Assembly (NCBI RefSeq): GCF_003443735.1
Contig: NZ_CP031969.1
Span: forward strand, 5,456,001-5,520,000
Source of the DNA: Streptomyces sp. CC0208
GTDB taxonomy: Bacteria > Actinomycetota > Actinomycetes > Streptomycetales > Streptomycetaceae
Direction: 5' to 3'
Length of the DNA: 64,000 nt
A program made the translations under genes and the position numbers. The notes under the pieces are model-generated. The model searched no databases, was not told where the DNA came from, and saw only the letters and a program-made list of their open reading frames with translations. Positions 1 to 8,478 of this stretch are shown piece after piece (the first letter of the stretch is position 1; each line of letters opens with the position of its first letter).

Positions 1-1
1 C

Positions 2-73
2 CTGGAGTGGGAGTCCGACCTAGGGCTGCGGCTGGCCGAGGACTACGACGACCCCGAGGACGCCGGCGACTGA
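2..73 (+). CDS. C-terminal end of an unidentified protein (partial)
   Basis: An open frame runs from the left edge to a TGA at 71-73. It gives 23 residues ending in an acidic tail (LAEDYDDPEDAGD). Third positions are almost all G or C, as in real genes here. The start and all informative domains lie outside the window, so no function can be given. Confidence 0.55.
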   Translation: MEWESDLGLRLAEDYDDPEDAGD

Positions 74-143
74 GGCGGTCGGCCGGCTCTCACGCCCCGG
101 TCCCCCCGAAGCGGAGCTTTTCGTAACACAAGGACTCCACGAC

Positions 144-173
144 CTCTCACCCCGGTCTCCCCGAGGGTGAGAG
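144..173. terminator. Perfect 9-bp inverted repeat upstream of narK
   Basis: The arms ctctcaccc (144-152) and gggtgagag (165-173) are perfect complements with a 12-nt loop. It lies about 70 nt after the partial gene's stop, so it may terminate that transcript. It overlaps the GlnR-like box on the other strand, so part of the symmetry could be operator rather than terminator. There is no strong T-run. Confidence 0.4.
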
Positions 174-193
174 CAAAGTTCCTTTCCGGTCAC
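156..193 (-). promoter_or_regulatory. Candidate GlnR box upstream of narK
   Basis: Read on the minus strand, GTGAC (193-189), six bases, GGAAC (182-178), six bases, CTCAC (171-167), six bases, GGAGA (160-156). Streptomyces GlnR boxes are built of gTnAC and GaAAC half-sites at 11-nt spacing. The first pair has one mismatch and the third element keeps T-n-A-C. The site ends 91 bp before the narK start. narK is a recalled GlnR/NnaR target in S. coelicolor, so position and spacing both fit. Confidence 0.45.
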
Positions 194-283
194 CCGGTGC
201 CACAGGCAGGAAACGCGTCCTCCCTACCTTCGGGGTCAGCCACTCGTAGCAGGACCTGAGCCCCGTCGCACCGTGGAGGCGTC

Positions 284-1666
284 ATGACAGCCCCTAGTAC
301 AGCCCCCGCACCCCCGAGCAGGGGCGGTCGCTGGATCCAGCAGTGGGATCCCGAGGACGAGACCTTCTGGAAGGAGACCGGCGAGAAGGTCGCCAAGCGG
401 AACCTGCTCTTCTCCGTTCTCTCCGAGCACATCGGGTTCTCGGTCTGGACCATGTGGTCCGTGCTGGTGCTCTTCATGGGCCCGGAGTACGGGCTCACCC
501 CGGCCGACAAGTTCCTGCTCACGTCGATGGTCACGCTCGTGGGCGCCGTCGTCCGCGTCCCCTACACCTTCGCCGTCGCGATCTTCGGCGGGCGGAACTG
601 GACGATCATCTCGGCCAGCCTGCTCCTCGTCCCCACCGTCGCCGCGTTCGCCGTGATGAAGCCGGGGACCTCGTTCAACACCTTCCTGCTGGTCGGTCTG
701 CTGGCCGGTATCGGCGGTGGCAACTTCGCCTCCTCCATGACGAACATCAACGCGTTCTTCCCCCTCCGTAAGAAGGGGTGGGCCCTCGGGCTCAACGCCG
801 GCGGCGGCAACATCGGCGTCCCGGTCATCCAGCTGATCGCCCTCGCGATCATCGGCGCCAGCGGCGGACCCCGGGTGCTGCTCGGGATCTACATCCCGCT
901 GATCCTCGTCGCCGCCGTTCTCTCCGCGCTCTTCATGGACAACATCGAGAACGTGAAGAACGACACCGGCGCCGCCAAGGACGCCGCGAAGGACGGCCAC
1001 ACCTGGATCATGTCCTTCCTCTACATCGGAACCTTCGGCTCGTTCATCGGCTACAGCTTCGCCTTCGGCCAGGTGCTGACCAACCAGTTCGGCCGGACCC
1101 CGCTGGAGGCCGCGTACGTCACCTTCATCGGCCCGCTGCTCGGCTCGCTGATCCGCCCGGTGGGCGGCGCGCTGGCCGACAAGTACGGCGGCGCGAAGAT
1201 CACGCTGTGGAACTACGTCGGGATGGGCGCCGCGACAGCCGTACTCATCGCCGCGAGCATGCAGAAGTCGCTCGGACTGTTCACCGTGGCCTTCGTGGTC
1301 CTGTTCGTCCTCAGCGGCCTCGGCAACGGCTCGACCTTCAAGATGATCCCGGGCATCTTCCACACGAAGGCCCTGGGTAAGGGACTCGAAGGCGAAGAGG
1401 CCGCCGCCTACGGCCGCCGGCTCTCCGGTGCCTCCATGGGGCTCATCGGCGCGGTGGGCGCACTGGGCGGCGTCGGCATCAACCTCGCCTTCCGCCAGTC
1501 CTTCCTCTCCTACGGCTCCGGCACCGGCGCGTTCGTCGCCTTCCTCGCCTTCTACGCGGCCTGCTTCGCGGTCACCTGGGCCGTATACCTTCGGCGTACG
1601 GCCGCCCAGGGTCAGGCCTCGACCGCCGCAGAGGCGAAGCCGCAGCTCAGCTACGCCGAGGTGTGA
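284..1666 (+). CDS. narK: Nitrate/nitrite MFS transporter (NarK type)
   Basis: The product is a 460-residue integral membrane protein of the major facilitator superfamily that moves nitrate in or nitrite out. The diagnostic NarK signature GGGNFASSMTNINAFFP sits in the fifth helix, around residues 145-161. The nitrate-signature segment GLNAGGGNIGV follows, and a second glycine-rich helix (GLGNGSTFKM) is in the C-terminal half. The hydrophilic N-terminus of about 45 residues is longer than in E. coli NarK. The ATG at 284 has ggagg at 273-277. A GlnR-like box lies upstream and the HemD-like regulator nnaR follows, which points to nitrogen-source use. A strong hairpin after the stop suggests a separate transcript. 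Direction of transport cannot be read from sequence. Confidence 0.9.
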   Translation: MTAPSTAPAPPSRGGRWIQQWDPEDETFWKETGEKVAKRNLLFSVLSEHIGFSVWTMWSVLVLFMGPEYGLTPADKFLLTSMVTLVGAVVRVPYTFAVAIFGGRNWTIISASLLLVPTVAAFAVMKPGTSFNTFLLVGLLAGIGGGNFASSMTNINAFFPLRKKGWALGLNAGGGNIGVPVIQLIALAIIGASGGPRVLLGIYIPLILVAAVLSALFMDNIENVKNDTGAAKDAAKDGHTWIMSFLYIGTFGSFIGYSFAFGQVLTNQFGRTPLEAAYVTFIGPLLGSLIRPVGGALADKYGGAKITLWNYVGMGAATAVLIAASMQKSLGLFTVAFVVLFVLSGLGNGSTFKMIPGIFHTKALGKGLEGEEAAAYGRRLSGASMGLIGAVGALGGVGINLAFRQSFLSYGSGTGAFVAFLAFYAACFAVTWAVYLRRTAAQGQASTAAEAKPQLSYAEV

Positions 1667-1691
1667 CGTAACACTGGCGACATGAAGCGGA

Positions 1692-1725
1692 ACCGAGCCT
1701 GTCACGAGCCGTTGACAGGCTCGGT
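1692..1725. terminator. Intrinsic terminator after narK
   Basis: Perfect 13-bp arms accgagcctgtca (1692-1704) and tgacaggctcggt (1713-1725) with an 8-nt loop, 26 bp after the narK stop. It separates narK from nnaR. Confidence 0.8.
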
Positions 1726-1764
1726 CGGCATGTAGGTCAGACGACAGACTGCGGGACGAGAGCC

Positions 1765-2919
1765 ATGTACGAGGAACAGCAGGCAGCAGAGCAACACGGC
1801 CCCCTTGCGGGGTTCACCGTGGGAGTCACGGCCGCGCGCCGGGCAGACGAACTCGGTGCGCTGCTCCAGCGTCGCGGGGCCGCGGTCCTGCACGCGCCCG
1901 CCCTGCGGATCGTGCCCCTCTCCGACGACAGCGAGCTGCTGGCGGCGACGAAGGACCTGATCGACCAGGCGCCGGACGTCGTGGTGGCCACCACGGCCAT
2001 CGGCTTCCGGGGATGGGTCGAGGCCGCCGAGGGCTGGGGGCTCGGTGAGACGCTCCTCGACCGGCTGCGCGAGGTGGAACTGCTCGCGCGCGGCCCCAAG
2101 GTCAAGGGGTCCATCCGGGCCGCCGGACTGACGGAGGACTGGTCGCCGTCGTCCGAGTCCATGGCCGAGGTGCTCGACCGGCTTTTGGAGGAGGGCGTCG
2201 AGGGCCGCCGTATCGCCATCCAGCTGCACGGTGAGCCGTTGCCCGGGTTCGTGGAGGCGCTGCGGGCCGGGGGCGCGGAGGTCGTCGGGGTGCCGGTGTA
2301 CCGGTGGATGCCGCCGGAGGACATCGGGCCGGTGGACCGGCTGCTGGACGCGGCCGTCTCGCGGGGGCTGGACGCGCTGACCTTCACGAGCGCGCCGGCC
2401 GCGGCCTCGCTGCTGTCCCGGGCCGAGGACCGGAGTCTGCTGCCGGAGCTGCTCGCCGCGCTCAACCACGACGTGCTGCCGGCGTGTGTCGGGCCGGTGA
2501 CCGCGGTGCCGTTGCAGGCGCGGGGGGTGGAGACGGTCGCGCCCGAGCGTTTCCGGCTCGGTCCGCTCGTGCAGTTGCTGTGCCAGGAGCTTCCCGGCCG
2601 GGCCCGGGCGCTGCCCATCGCCGGCCACCGGGTGGAGATCCGGGGACATGCGGTGCTGGTCGACGGGGTGCTGCGGCCGGTGCCCCCCGCGGGGATGTCG
2701 TTGCTGCGGGCGCTGTCACGGCGGCCGGGCTGGGTGGTGTCGCGGGCGGAGCTGTTGCGCGCGCTCCCCGGTGCGGGCCGCGACGAACACGCGGTGGAGA
2801 CGGCGATGGCCCGCCTCCGTACGGCCCTGGGGGCGCCGAAGCTGATCCAGACGGTGGTCAAGCGGGGGTACCGGCTGGCCCTTGACCCGGCGGCCGACGC
2901 GAAGTACTCCGACGTCTAG
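1765..2919 (+). CDS. nnaR: HemD-like/winged-helix regulator of nitrate assimilation
   Basis: The 384-residue protein has two parts. Residues about 10-265 resemble uroporphyrinogen-III synthase (HEM4 fold, with the typical LTFTSAPAAASLL segment). Residues about 290-375 form an OmpR-type winged helix (RPGWVVSRAELLRALPG, ending VVKRGYRLA). This is the architecture of S. coelicolor SCO2958/NnaR, described as a co-regulator with GlnR of nitrate and nitrite assimilation genes; that assignment is recalled. Placement directly after narK agrees. Whether the HEM4 part still makes uro'gen III, senses a tetrapyrrole or is catalytically dead cannot be decided from sequence. The ATG at 1765 has no strong ribosome site. 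Confidence 0.82.
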   Translation: MYEEQQAAEQHGPLAGFTVGVTAARRADELGALLQRRGAAVLHAPALRIVPLSDDSELLAATKDLIDQAPDVVVATTAIGFRGWVEAAEGWGLGETLLDRLREVELLARGPKVKGSIRAAGLTEDWSPSSESMAEVLDRLLEEGVEGRRIAIQLHGEPLPGFVEALRAGGAEVVGVPVYRWMPPEDIGPVDRLLDAAVSRGLDALTFTSAPAAASLLSRAEDRSLLPELLAALNHDVLPACVGPVTAVPLQARGVETVAPERFRLGPLVQLLCQELPGRARALPIAGHRVEIRGHAVLVDGVLRPVPPAGMSLLRALSRRPGWVVSRAELLRALPGAGRDEHAVETAMARLRTALGAPKLIQTVVKRGYRLALDPAADAKYSDV

Positions 2920-2948
2920 CCAGTCGAGTACTCCGACGTCTAGCCAGT
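2903..2948. repeat. 22-bp tandem duplication spanning the nnaR stop
   Basis: The 22 bases at 2903-2924 recur exactly at 2927-2948 (period 24). The unit contains the last Tyr-Ser-Asp-Val codons and the TAG of nnaR, so the second copy is untranslated. It looks like a recent slippage duplication in the short gap before the convergent DUF1772 gene. Confidence 0.85.
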
Positions 2949-2956
2949 AGCTGGAG

Positions 2957-3439
2957 CTAATCGCGCCCGGCGGCACGACTGCCCGTGGCCTTCACCAGCA
3001 GCCCCAGCGTCACCGTCAGCAACACCGTCCGTACGACGTTCCACGCCAACCACGGGTCCTCGAACTCCTCGCGCAGGGCGCCGGGGTCGCCGCCCCGCGC
3101 GAGGGCGTCGTTGAGGGGGACGTTGAGGGCGACGGTGACCAGGAACGCCAGGGCGGAGGCCACGAGGGCCGCCCACACCCACCGCCGGTACCCCCGGCCC
3201 CGCGCCTGCCAGGCCGCCACCGCCGTGAGCAGCGGGGCGCCCAGGAAGCCGAGGAAGAACACCGGGTTCTGGATGACCTCGTTGATGTCGCGCATCACCT
3301 CGACGTAGACGCGGTCGTCGCTGCGGGCCAGGGCCGGCATCACGGCGCACGCGAAGACGTAGAAGGCCCCGGCGATCAGGCCCGTGGCGATCGTGGCCGC
3401 ACCGAGGACGAATCCGCTGCTCCTGCTGTTCTGTGTCAT
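2957..3439 (-). CDS. DUF1772 (anthrone-oxygenase-like) membrane protein
   Basis: The protein has 160 residues and four predicted membrane helices (about 10-32, 52-72, 82-104 and 135-155). The C-terminal helix motif WLAWNVVRT matches DUF1772 proteins, a family named from anthrone oxygenases but mostly of unknown role. The gene converges on nnaR. Two ATGs at 3454 and 3439 are each preceded by ggagcc. I use 3439 because the upstream residues are not hydrophobic; five residues could be added. Biochemical function is not inferable. Confidence 0.7.
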   Translation of the reverse strand: MTQNSRSSGFVLGAATIATGLIAGAFYVFACAVMPALARSDDRVYVEVMRDINEVIQNPVFFLGFLGAPLLTAVAAWQARGRGYRRWVWAALVASALAFLVTVALNVPLNDALARGGDPGALREEFEDPWLAWNVVRTVLLTVTLGLLVKATGSRAAGRD

Positions 3440-3665
3440 GGCTCCAGTCGTCATGGCTCCAGTCAAGGGTCCCGTCCACCGGGCCGACATGGCCGAGACG
3501 CGCTGTCGCATACGTGCGCGTCCAGCCACCGCTCCCGGTCCGAGGGGTTCCGGCGGCGAGGGCGGGAGGGCACTGTTGGAGGGGAGCCCCGGAACGGCCC
3601 CGCACAGCCTCGAAGCATCTCACCGACCCCTTACCACCGGGGCACCCCTAGGCGGTGACAGGCAC

Positions 3666-4250
3666 ATGGCACTGGGTACGGCCACGGTCGCGTACGAGCT
3701 GCGCTTCGACGCCGGACGGATCTGTCTCGACCTCCTCGCGACCACCCACCCCGAGGAACGCCTCGACTCGACGGAGGTGCTCGGCGCCTGGATCGTCGGT
3801 TCGGGACTGGTGCCGCAGGGGACGGACCTGGCCCACGCGGACCCCTCCTGGCTGATCGGCTTCCACGAACTGCGGCGATGTATCGGACAGTTGGTGCGGG
3901 GAGCCCCCGGCCACGGCACCGACCTCGCGCTCGCCCACGTCAACGCCGCCGCCCGCGCCGCGCCTCCCGCCCCGCGAGCCGTACCCGACGAAGACGGCGG
4001 GCTGGTGCGCGAGTTGGTCGGTCCGCCCGACTGCGCGGCCCTGCTCGGGGCCATCGCCCGGGACGCCGTGGAGCTGCTGACGGACCCGGTCGCGCGGGCC
4101 GGGATCAGAGAGTGCGAAGGGGACAACTGCCCCATCGTGTACCTGGATACGTCACGGGGACGCAGGAGGCGCTGGTGCTCCAGTGAGGTCTGCGGGAACC
4201 GGGAAAGGGTGGCCCGACATCGTCGGCGCGCGGCACTCTCGCGCACCTGA
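3666..4250 (+). CDS. CGNR zinc-finger DNA-binding protein
   Basis: The 194-residue product has the domain order of ABATE/CGNR regulators. The N-terminal part (about 10-140) starts with the typical segment LRFDAGRICLDLLATTHP. A C-terminal zinc finger follows with Cys at CEGDNCPIVYLD and WCSSEVCGNRERVARHRRR. The CGNR cysteine pair and the Arg-rich tail are expected to bind zinc and DNA. The ATG at 3666 begins the conserved region; upstream codons in the same frame have no family-like sequence. The gene stands alone before the sigma factor, and its targets are unknown. Confidence 0.78.
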   Translation: MALGTATVAYELRFDAGRICLDLLATTHPEERLDSTEVLGAWIVGSGLVPQGTDLAHADPSWLIGFHELRRCIGQLVRGAPGHGTDLALAHVNAAARAAPPAPRAVPDEDGGLVRELVGPPDCAALLGAIARDAVELLTDPVARAGIRECEGDNCPIVYLDTSRGRRRRWCSSEVCGNRERVARHRRRAALSRT

Positions 4251-4515
4251 CTGGTCGTTATGTCCCTTCTGTGGAGCGGTTGTCGAAGTGATTTCGATTA
4301 CATCTCGTTTACTCGCTCAACCTCACGGGCCGTAGTTGCGATCTTGTCTGTGTGGTGGAAATGTGAAGATCGCGCGGCGGGAATGTGCATGCATGTCCTG
4401 TCTCGTCACGTCACTCAGAAGAAAACTGTCGTCGCGCTTTGAACACCCGGCACCCCGCGTCCGTACCCCTCGTCGAGCGACCGACTGGGGGAACCCCCGG
4501 ACATCGGAGGTGGGC

Positions 4516-5091
4516 GTGCGCAAGGATTCCGTCGTGGCCAATGAACGTGGATCGAGGGCCCGACATCGCATGTCCCAGCCCTCGGAACCTGATGAGGAGC
4601 TGATGCGTGCCCTTTACAGGGAGCACGCCGGGCCTCTCCTTGCGTATGTCCTCCGGTTGGTTGCGGGTGACCGCCAAAGAGCCGAGGACGTGGTGCAGGA
4701 GACGCTCATCCGTGCCTGGAAGAACGCCGGACAGCTCAATCGAGCGACCGGATCGGTACGCCCCTGGCTGGTGACGGTCGCCCGGCGCATCGTCATCGAC
4801 GGCCACCGCAGCCGGCAGGCCCGGCCGCAGGAGGTCGATCCGTCGCCGCTGGAGGTCATCCCCGCGGAGGACGAGATCGACAAGGCGCTGTGGTTGATGA
4901 CGTTGTCCGATGCGCTCGACGACCTGACCCCGGCCCACCGGGAGGTCCTGGTCGAGACGTATTTCAAGGGGCGTACCGTCAACGAGGCGGCCGAGACCCT
5001 GGGCATCCCCAGCGGAACAGTCCGCTCGCGGGTCTTCTACGCCCTGCGGTCGATGAAGCTCGCACTGGAGGAGCGGGGGGTGACAGCGTGA
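4516..5091 (+). CDS. sigU: ECF RNA polymerase sigma factor
   Basis: The 191-residue group-4 sigma factor has region 2 at about residues 35-100 (REHAGPLLAYVLRLV, EDVVQETLIRAWKN) and region 4 at about 130-185 (LTPAHREVLVETYF, then the helix-turn-helix around IPSGTVRSRVFYALRSMK). The GTG at 4516 is chosen because ggagg (4506-4510) sits five bases upstream; an ATG at 4570 is the alternative. The stop overlaps the anti-sigma start by one base (TGATG), so the two are translationally coupled. Position and partner match S. coelicolor sigU (SCO2954) as recalled. There it influences differentiation and secreted proteins. Confidence 0.85.
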   Translation: MRKDSVVANERGSRARHRMSQPSEPDEELMRALYREHAGPLLAYVLRLVAGDRQRAEDVVQETLIRAWKNAGQLNRATGSVRPWLVTVARRIVIDGHRSRQARPQEVDPSPLEVIPAEDEIDKALWLMTLSDALDDLTPAHREVLVETYFKGRTVNEAAETLGIPSGTVRSRVFYALRSMKLALEERGVTA

Positions 5092-5918
5092 TGGGTGTTT
5101 ACGGGGGTAACCAGGGATTCGGCACAGGTGGTTCGGGTATGTCTGGCTCCATGATGGGATCTCCGGTGCCGAACGAGCACGAGACCGTCGGCGCCTACGC
5201 CCTCGGGATCCTCGACGACGCCGAGGCGACCGCCTTCGAGGCTCATCTCGCGACCTGCGAATGGTGCGCCCAGCAGCTCGACGAGCTCGCCGGCATGGAG
5301 CCGATGCTCGCCGCCCTCGCGGACCTGCCGGGCTCCGGCACCCCCGCGATCGGGGAGTCGCTGTCCGCCAAGCCCAGTCCGCGGATCGTGAACAAGCTCG
5401 TGGACGAGGTCGCCGAGCGCCGTGCGCAGAAGCGGCGCCGCAGCTTCTACATGGTCGCGGCCGCGGCCGCGCTGATCATCGGCGGTCCGTTCGTCGCGAT
5501 GGCGGCGAGCGGCGGCGACACGGACGGCGGGCCCAAGCAGAACCAGGTCCTGGCGGCCACCCCGAAGGAACTCTTCGAGTCCATGAGCGACAAGGTGTCC
5601 GCGACCGACTCCTCCACCGGCGTCAGCGCGACCGTCGCCATGCAGGAGAAGAACTGGGGCACCTCGCTCGGTCTGGAGCTCAAGGGCGTCAAGGGACCGC
5701 TCAAGTGCTCCCTGATCGCGGTCGGCACCAACGGCGAGCGCTGGACGGCCTCCACCTGGTCCGTCGGCAAGTGGGGCTACGGCATCCCCAACGGCAAGAC
5801 CGCGGAATCCAAGCAGCCGCTCTACATCGGCGGCGCGGTCGCCCCGGCCCAGAACGAGATCGACCACTTCGAGGTCGTGGACTCCGACGGCAACAAGCTC
5901 GTCCAGGTCGCCGCGTAA
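5091..5918 (+). CDS. rsuA: Membrane-anchored zinc anti-sigma factor
   Basis: The 275-residue protein has a cytoplasmic domain with the ZAS motif His52-x3-Cys56-x2-Cys59 (HLATCEWC). One membrane helix follows at about 120-142 after an RRR stop-transfer-like stretch, then an extracytoplasmic domain of about 130 residues. This is the standard layout of anti-sigma factors that hold an ECF sigma until released. The Gly/Met-rich first 25 residues are unusual. Coupling to the preceding sigma gene through TGATG makes that sigma the obvious partner. The signal sensed outside is unknown. Confidence 0.85.
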   Translation: MGVYGGNQGFGTGGSGMSGSMMGSPVPNEHETVGAYALGILDDAEATAFEAHLATCEWCAQQLDELAGMEPMLAALADLPGSGTPAIGESLSAKPSPRIVNKLVDEVAERRAQKRRRSFYMVAAAAALIIGGPFVAMAASGGDTDGGPKQNQVLAATPKELFESMSDKVSATDSSTGVSATVAMQEKNWGTSLGLELKGVKGPLKCSLIAVGTNGERWTASTWSVGKWGYGIPNGKTAESKQPLYIGGAVAPAQNEIDHFEVVDSDGNKLVQVAA

Positions 5919-5928
5919 CTTCCCGCCG

Positions 5929-5980
5929 GGGCCCCCTTCGCGTACGGTTGACGGCTGCCCAGCACGTCAGAAGGGGGCCC
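5929..5980 (+). promoter_or_regulatory. Long hairpin that pairs the helD-like gene's ribosome site
   Basis: gggcccccttc (5929-5939) is an exact reverse complement of gaagggggccc (5970-5980). The right arm contains the aaggggg that should serve as Shine-Dalgarno for the GTG at 5982. The 30-nt loop holds a ttgacg that could be a -35. The structure may hide the ribosome site, terminate rsuA transcripts, or both. Confidence 0.5.
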
Positions 5981-5981
5981 G

Positions 5982-8429
5982 GTGGCCGCTCAGGCTCAAC
6001 CATCTGCGGTCGGCTCGGTTCAGGACTCCGTCCGGGACCGTGAGATCAGCGTCGAACAGGAACATCTGGACCGGGTCTACCGGCGTCTTGAGGAGAAGAT
6101 CCACGAGGCGGAGTTCCTGATGAACGACGCGGCCAAGCGTGGCCAGGTCGGCACGCCCGGCGCGCTCGCCGAACGGGACGCCCAGGTCTTCCGGGCCGGC
6201 GTCCACCTCAACCGGCTCAACAACGAGTTCGAGGACTTCCTGTTCGGCCGGATCGACCTGCTCCCCGGCAGGGACGGCAAGAAGGGGCCCGACGGCGCCT
6301 ACACCGCCGTGGAGCCGGCCGAGGGCGCTGTCCGCGAGGACAGCACCGCCGACATCGCGGAGACCCTGCACATCGGCCGGATCGGGGTCCTGGACTCCGA
6401 GTACGCGCCGCTCGTCATCGACTGGCGGGCCCCGGCCGCCGCGCCCTTCTACAGGTCCACTCCGGTGGATCCCGGGCGTGTCGTACGACGCCGGGTCATC
6501 CGCTCCAAGGGCCGCAGGGTCCTCGGCGTCGAGGACGACCTCATGCGCCCCGAGCTCAAGGCCTTCCTCGACGGCCACGAGCTGCCCGTCATCGGCGACG
6601 GCGCCCTGATGGCCGCGCTCGGCCAGGCCCGCAGCCACACCATGCGGGACATCGTCGCCTCCATCCAGGCCGAGCAGGACATGGTCATCCGCGCCCCCGC
6701 CGCGTCCGTGACGTACGTCGAGGGCGGCCCCGGCACCGGCAAGACCGCCGTGGCCCTGCACCGCGCCGCGTACCTCCTCTACCAGGACCGCCGCCGGTAC
6801 TCGGGCGGCATCCTCATCGTCTCGCCCACCCCCCTGCTGGTCGCCTACACCGAGGGCGTCCTGCCGTCCCTCGGCGAGGAGGGCCAGGTCGCCATCCGCG
6901 CGATCGGCTCCCTGGTCGACGGCGTCGAGGCCACCCTGTACGACTCCCCGGCGGTGGCCCGCGCCAAGGGCTCGTACCGGATGCTGAAGGTGCTGCGGAA
7001 GGCGGCACGGGGAGTGCTGGAACTGGGCGCCGGCGGCAGGGAGGCCGGCCCGGGCGGTACCGGCAGAGCCTCCGGCCGGTCCGACTCCGGGCAACTCTCC
7101 TTCGGGGACTTCGGTGCCTCCGACGCCGCTGCCGGTGACGGGAACGGCGCCGCCACCGCCGTATCCCCGCAGTCCCCGTCCGGACCCCCCACCCGCCTGC
7201 GCGTCGTCGCCTTCGGGCGGCGCCTCGAGCTGGAGGCGGACGAGCTGGAACGTATCCGCCGCAACGCCCTCGGCGGCACCGCGCCGGTGAACCTGCTGCG
7301 GCCCCGGGCCCGCAAGCTGCTCCTGGACGCGCTGTGGGCGCGGTCCGGGGCGGGGGGCCGGCACACCGATCCGGAGCTGGCCGCCGAGCTGCGGTCGTCG
7401 TTCGACGAGGACATCACCTCCGAGGACAGCTTCATCGAGTTCCTCGACGCCTGGTGGCCCGAGCTCACCCCGAAGACCGTTCTCGACGCCATGGCCGACG
7501 AGCGGCGCCTGGGGCGCTGGGCCCGCCGGATCCTCAACCCCGGCGAGATCCGCAGGGTCGCCCGCTCGCTCAGGCGGGACGGCCTGACCGTGCACGACAT
7601 CGCCATGCTCGACGAGCTCCAGGCGGTCCTCGGCGCCCCCGCCCGCCCGCGCAAGAGGCGCGAACTGGACCCGCTCGACCAGCTCACCGGCCTGGAGGAG
7701 CTGATGCCGGTCCGTGAGGAGTCGCAGCGCGAGCGGGCCGAGCGGCTGGCCCAGGAGCGGGTCGAGTACGCCCACGTCATCGTCGACGAGGCCCAGGACC
7801 TCACGCCCATGCAGTGGCGCATGGTCGGCCGCCGCGGCCGGCACGCCACCTGGACGGTCGTCGGTGACCCCGCCCAGTCCTCCTGGTCCGACCCCGACGA
7901 GGCCGCCGAGGCCCGCGACGAGGCCCTCGGCTCCCGGCCCCGCCGCCGCTTCGAGCTGACGGTGAACTACCGCAACCCCTCCGAGATCGCCGAGCTCGCG
8001 GCGAAGGTGCTGGCGCTGGCCATGCCCGGCGCCACGTCCCCCTCGGCCGTACGGTCCACCGGCGTCGAGCCCCGTTTCACCGTCGTACGCAAGTCGCTCG
8101 GGGAGACCGTCCGCGAGGAGGCCGCCCGGCTCCTGGATCTCGTCGACGGCACCGTCGGCGTCGTCGTCGCGATGAACCGGCGCGAGGAGGCGGCCCGCTG
8201 GCTCACCGGACTCGGCGACCGGGTGGTCGCGCTCGGCAGCCTGGAGGCCAAGGGACTGGAGTACGACGCGACGGTCGTCGTCTCCCCGGCCGAGATCGCC
8301 GACGAGTCGCCGGCCGGACTGCGGGTGCTCTACGTCGCCCTCACCCGGGCCACCCAGCAGCTCACGGTCGTCTCGGCGGAGCGCGACCAGCCAAACGCGG
8401 AGGGCGTGCCGGATCTGCTGAGAGATTGA
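5982..8429 (+). CDS. HelD-like RNA polymerase-associated superfamily 1 ATPase
   Basis: The 815-residue UvrD/HelD-like protein begins with a charged coiled-coil-like segment (about 15-75, EQEHLDRVYRRLEEKI). Walker A (GGPGTGKT) is at residues 248-255. The Walker B/DEAQ region (VIVDEAQDLTPMQW) and helicase motifs LTVNYRNP and LYVALTRA lie near the C-terminus. An Ala/Gly/Pro-rich, poorly conserved stretch around 350-405 separates the lobes. HelD proteins evict or recycle stalled RNA polymerase; some actinobacterial ones (HelR) protect against rifamycins. Subclass needs a tree. A GTG start is used at 5982, with the ribosome site inside a hairpin. Confidence 0.8.
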   Translation: MAAQAQPSAVGSVQDSVRDREISVEQEHLDRVYRRLEEKIHEAEFLMNDAAKRGQVGTPGALAERDAQVFRAGVHLNRLNNEFEDFLFGRIDLLPGRDGKKGPDGAYTAVEPAEGAVREDSTADIAETLHIGRIGVLDSEYAPLVIDWRAPAAAPFYRSTPVDPGRVVRRRVIRSKGRRVLGVEDDLMRPELKAFLDGHELPVIGDGALMAALGQARSHTMRDIVASIQAEQDMVIRAPAASVTYVEGGPGTGKTAVALHRAAYLLYQDRRRYSGGILIVSPTPLLVAYTEGVLPSLGEEGQVAIRAIGSLVDGVEATLYDSPAVARAKGSYRMLKVLRKAARGVLELGAGGREAGPGGTGRASGRSDSGQLSFGDFGASDAAAGDGNGAATAVSPQSPSGPPTRLRVVAFGRRLELEADELERIRRNALGGTAPVNLLRPRARKLLLDALWARSGAGGRHTDPELAAELRSSFDEDITSEDSFIEFLDAWWPELTPKTVLDAMADERRLGRWARRILNPGEIRRVARSLRRDGLTVHDIAMLDELQAVLGAPARPRKRRELDPLDQLTGLEELMPVREESQRERAERLAQERVEYAHVIVDEAQDLTPMQWRMVGRRGRHATWTVVGDPAQSSWSDPDEAAEARDEALGSRPRRRFELTVNYRNPSEIAELAAKVLALAMPGATSPSAVRSTGVEPRFTVVRKSLGETVREEAARLLDLVDGTVGVVVAMNRREEAARWLTGLGDRVVALGSLEAKGLEYDATVVVSPAEIADESPAGLRVLYVALTRATQQLTVVSAERDQPNAEGVPDLLRD

Positions 8430-8478
8430 ACTCTCCGCGGGGGAATGGTCTTTCGGGATCCGTTTGTTAGCCTGGACG

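Noticed and set aside
236..1705. 489-codon frame antisense to narK
   Set aside because: Rich in Glu/Gly/Arg/His, the usual composition of an antisense shadow; narK motifs are unambiguous.
5919..5981. Rifamycin-associated element (RAE) before the HelD-like gene
   Set aside because: I found an inverted repeat but could not match it reliably to the RAE consensus, so I do not claim rifamycin control.
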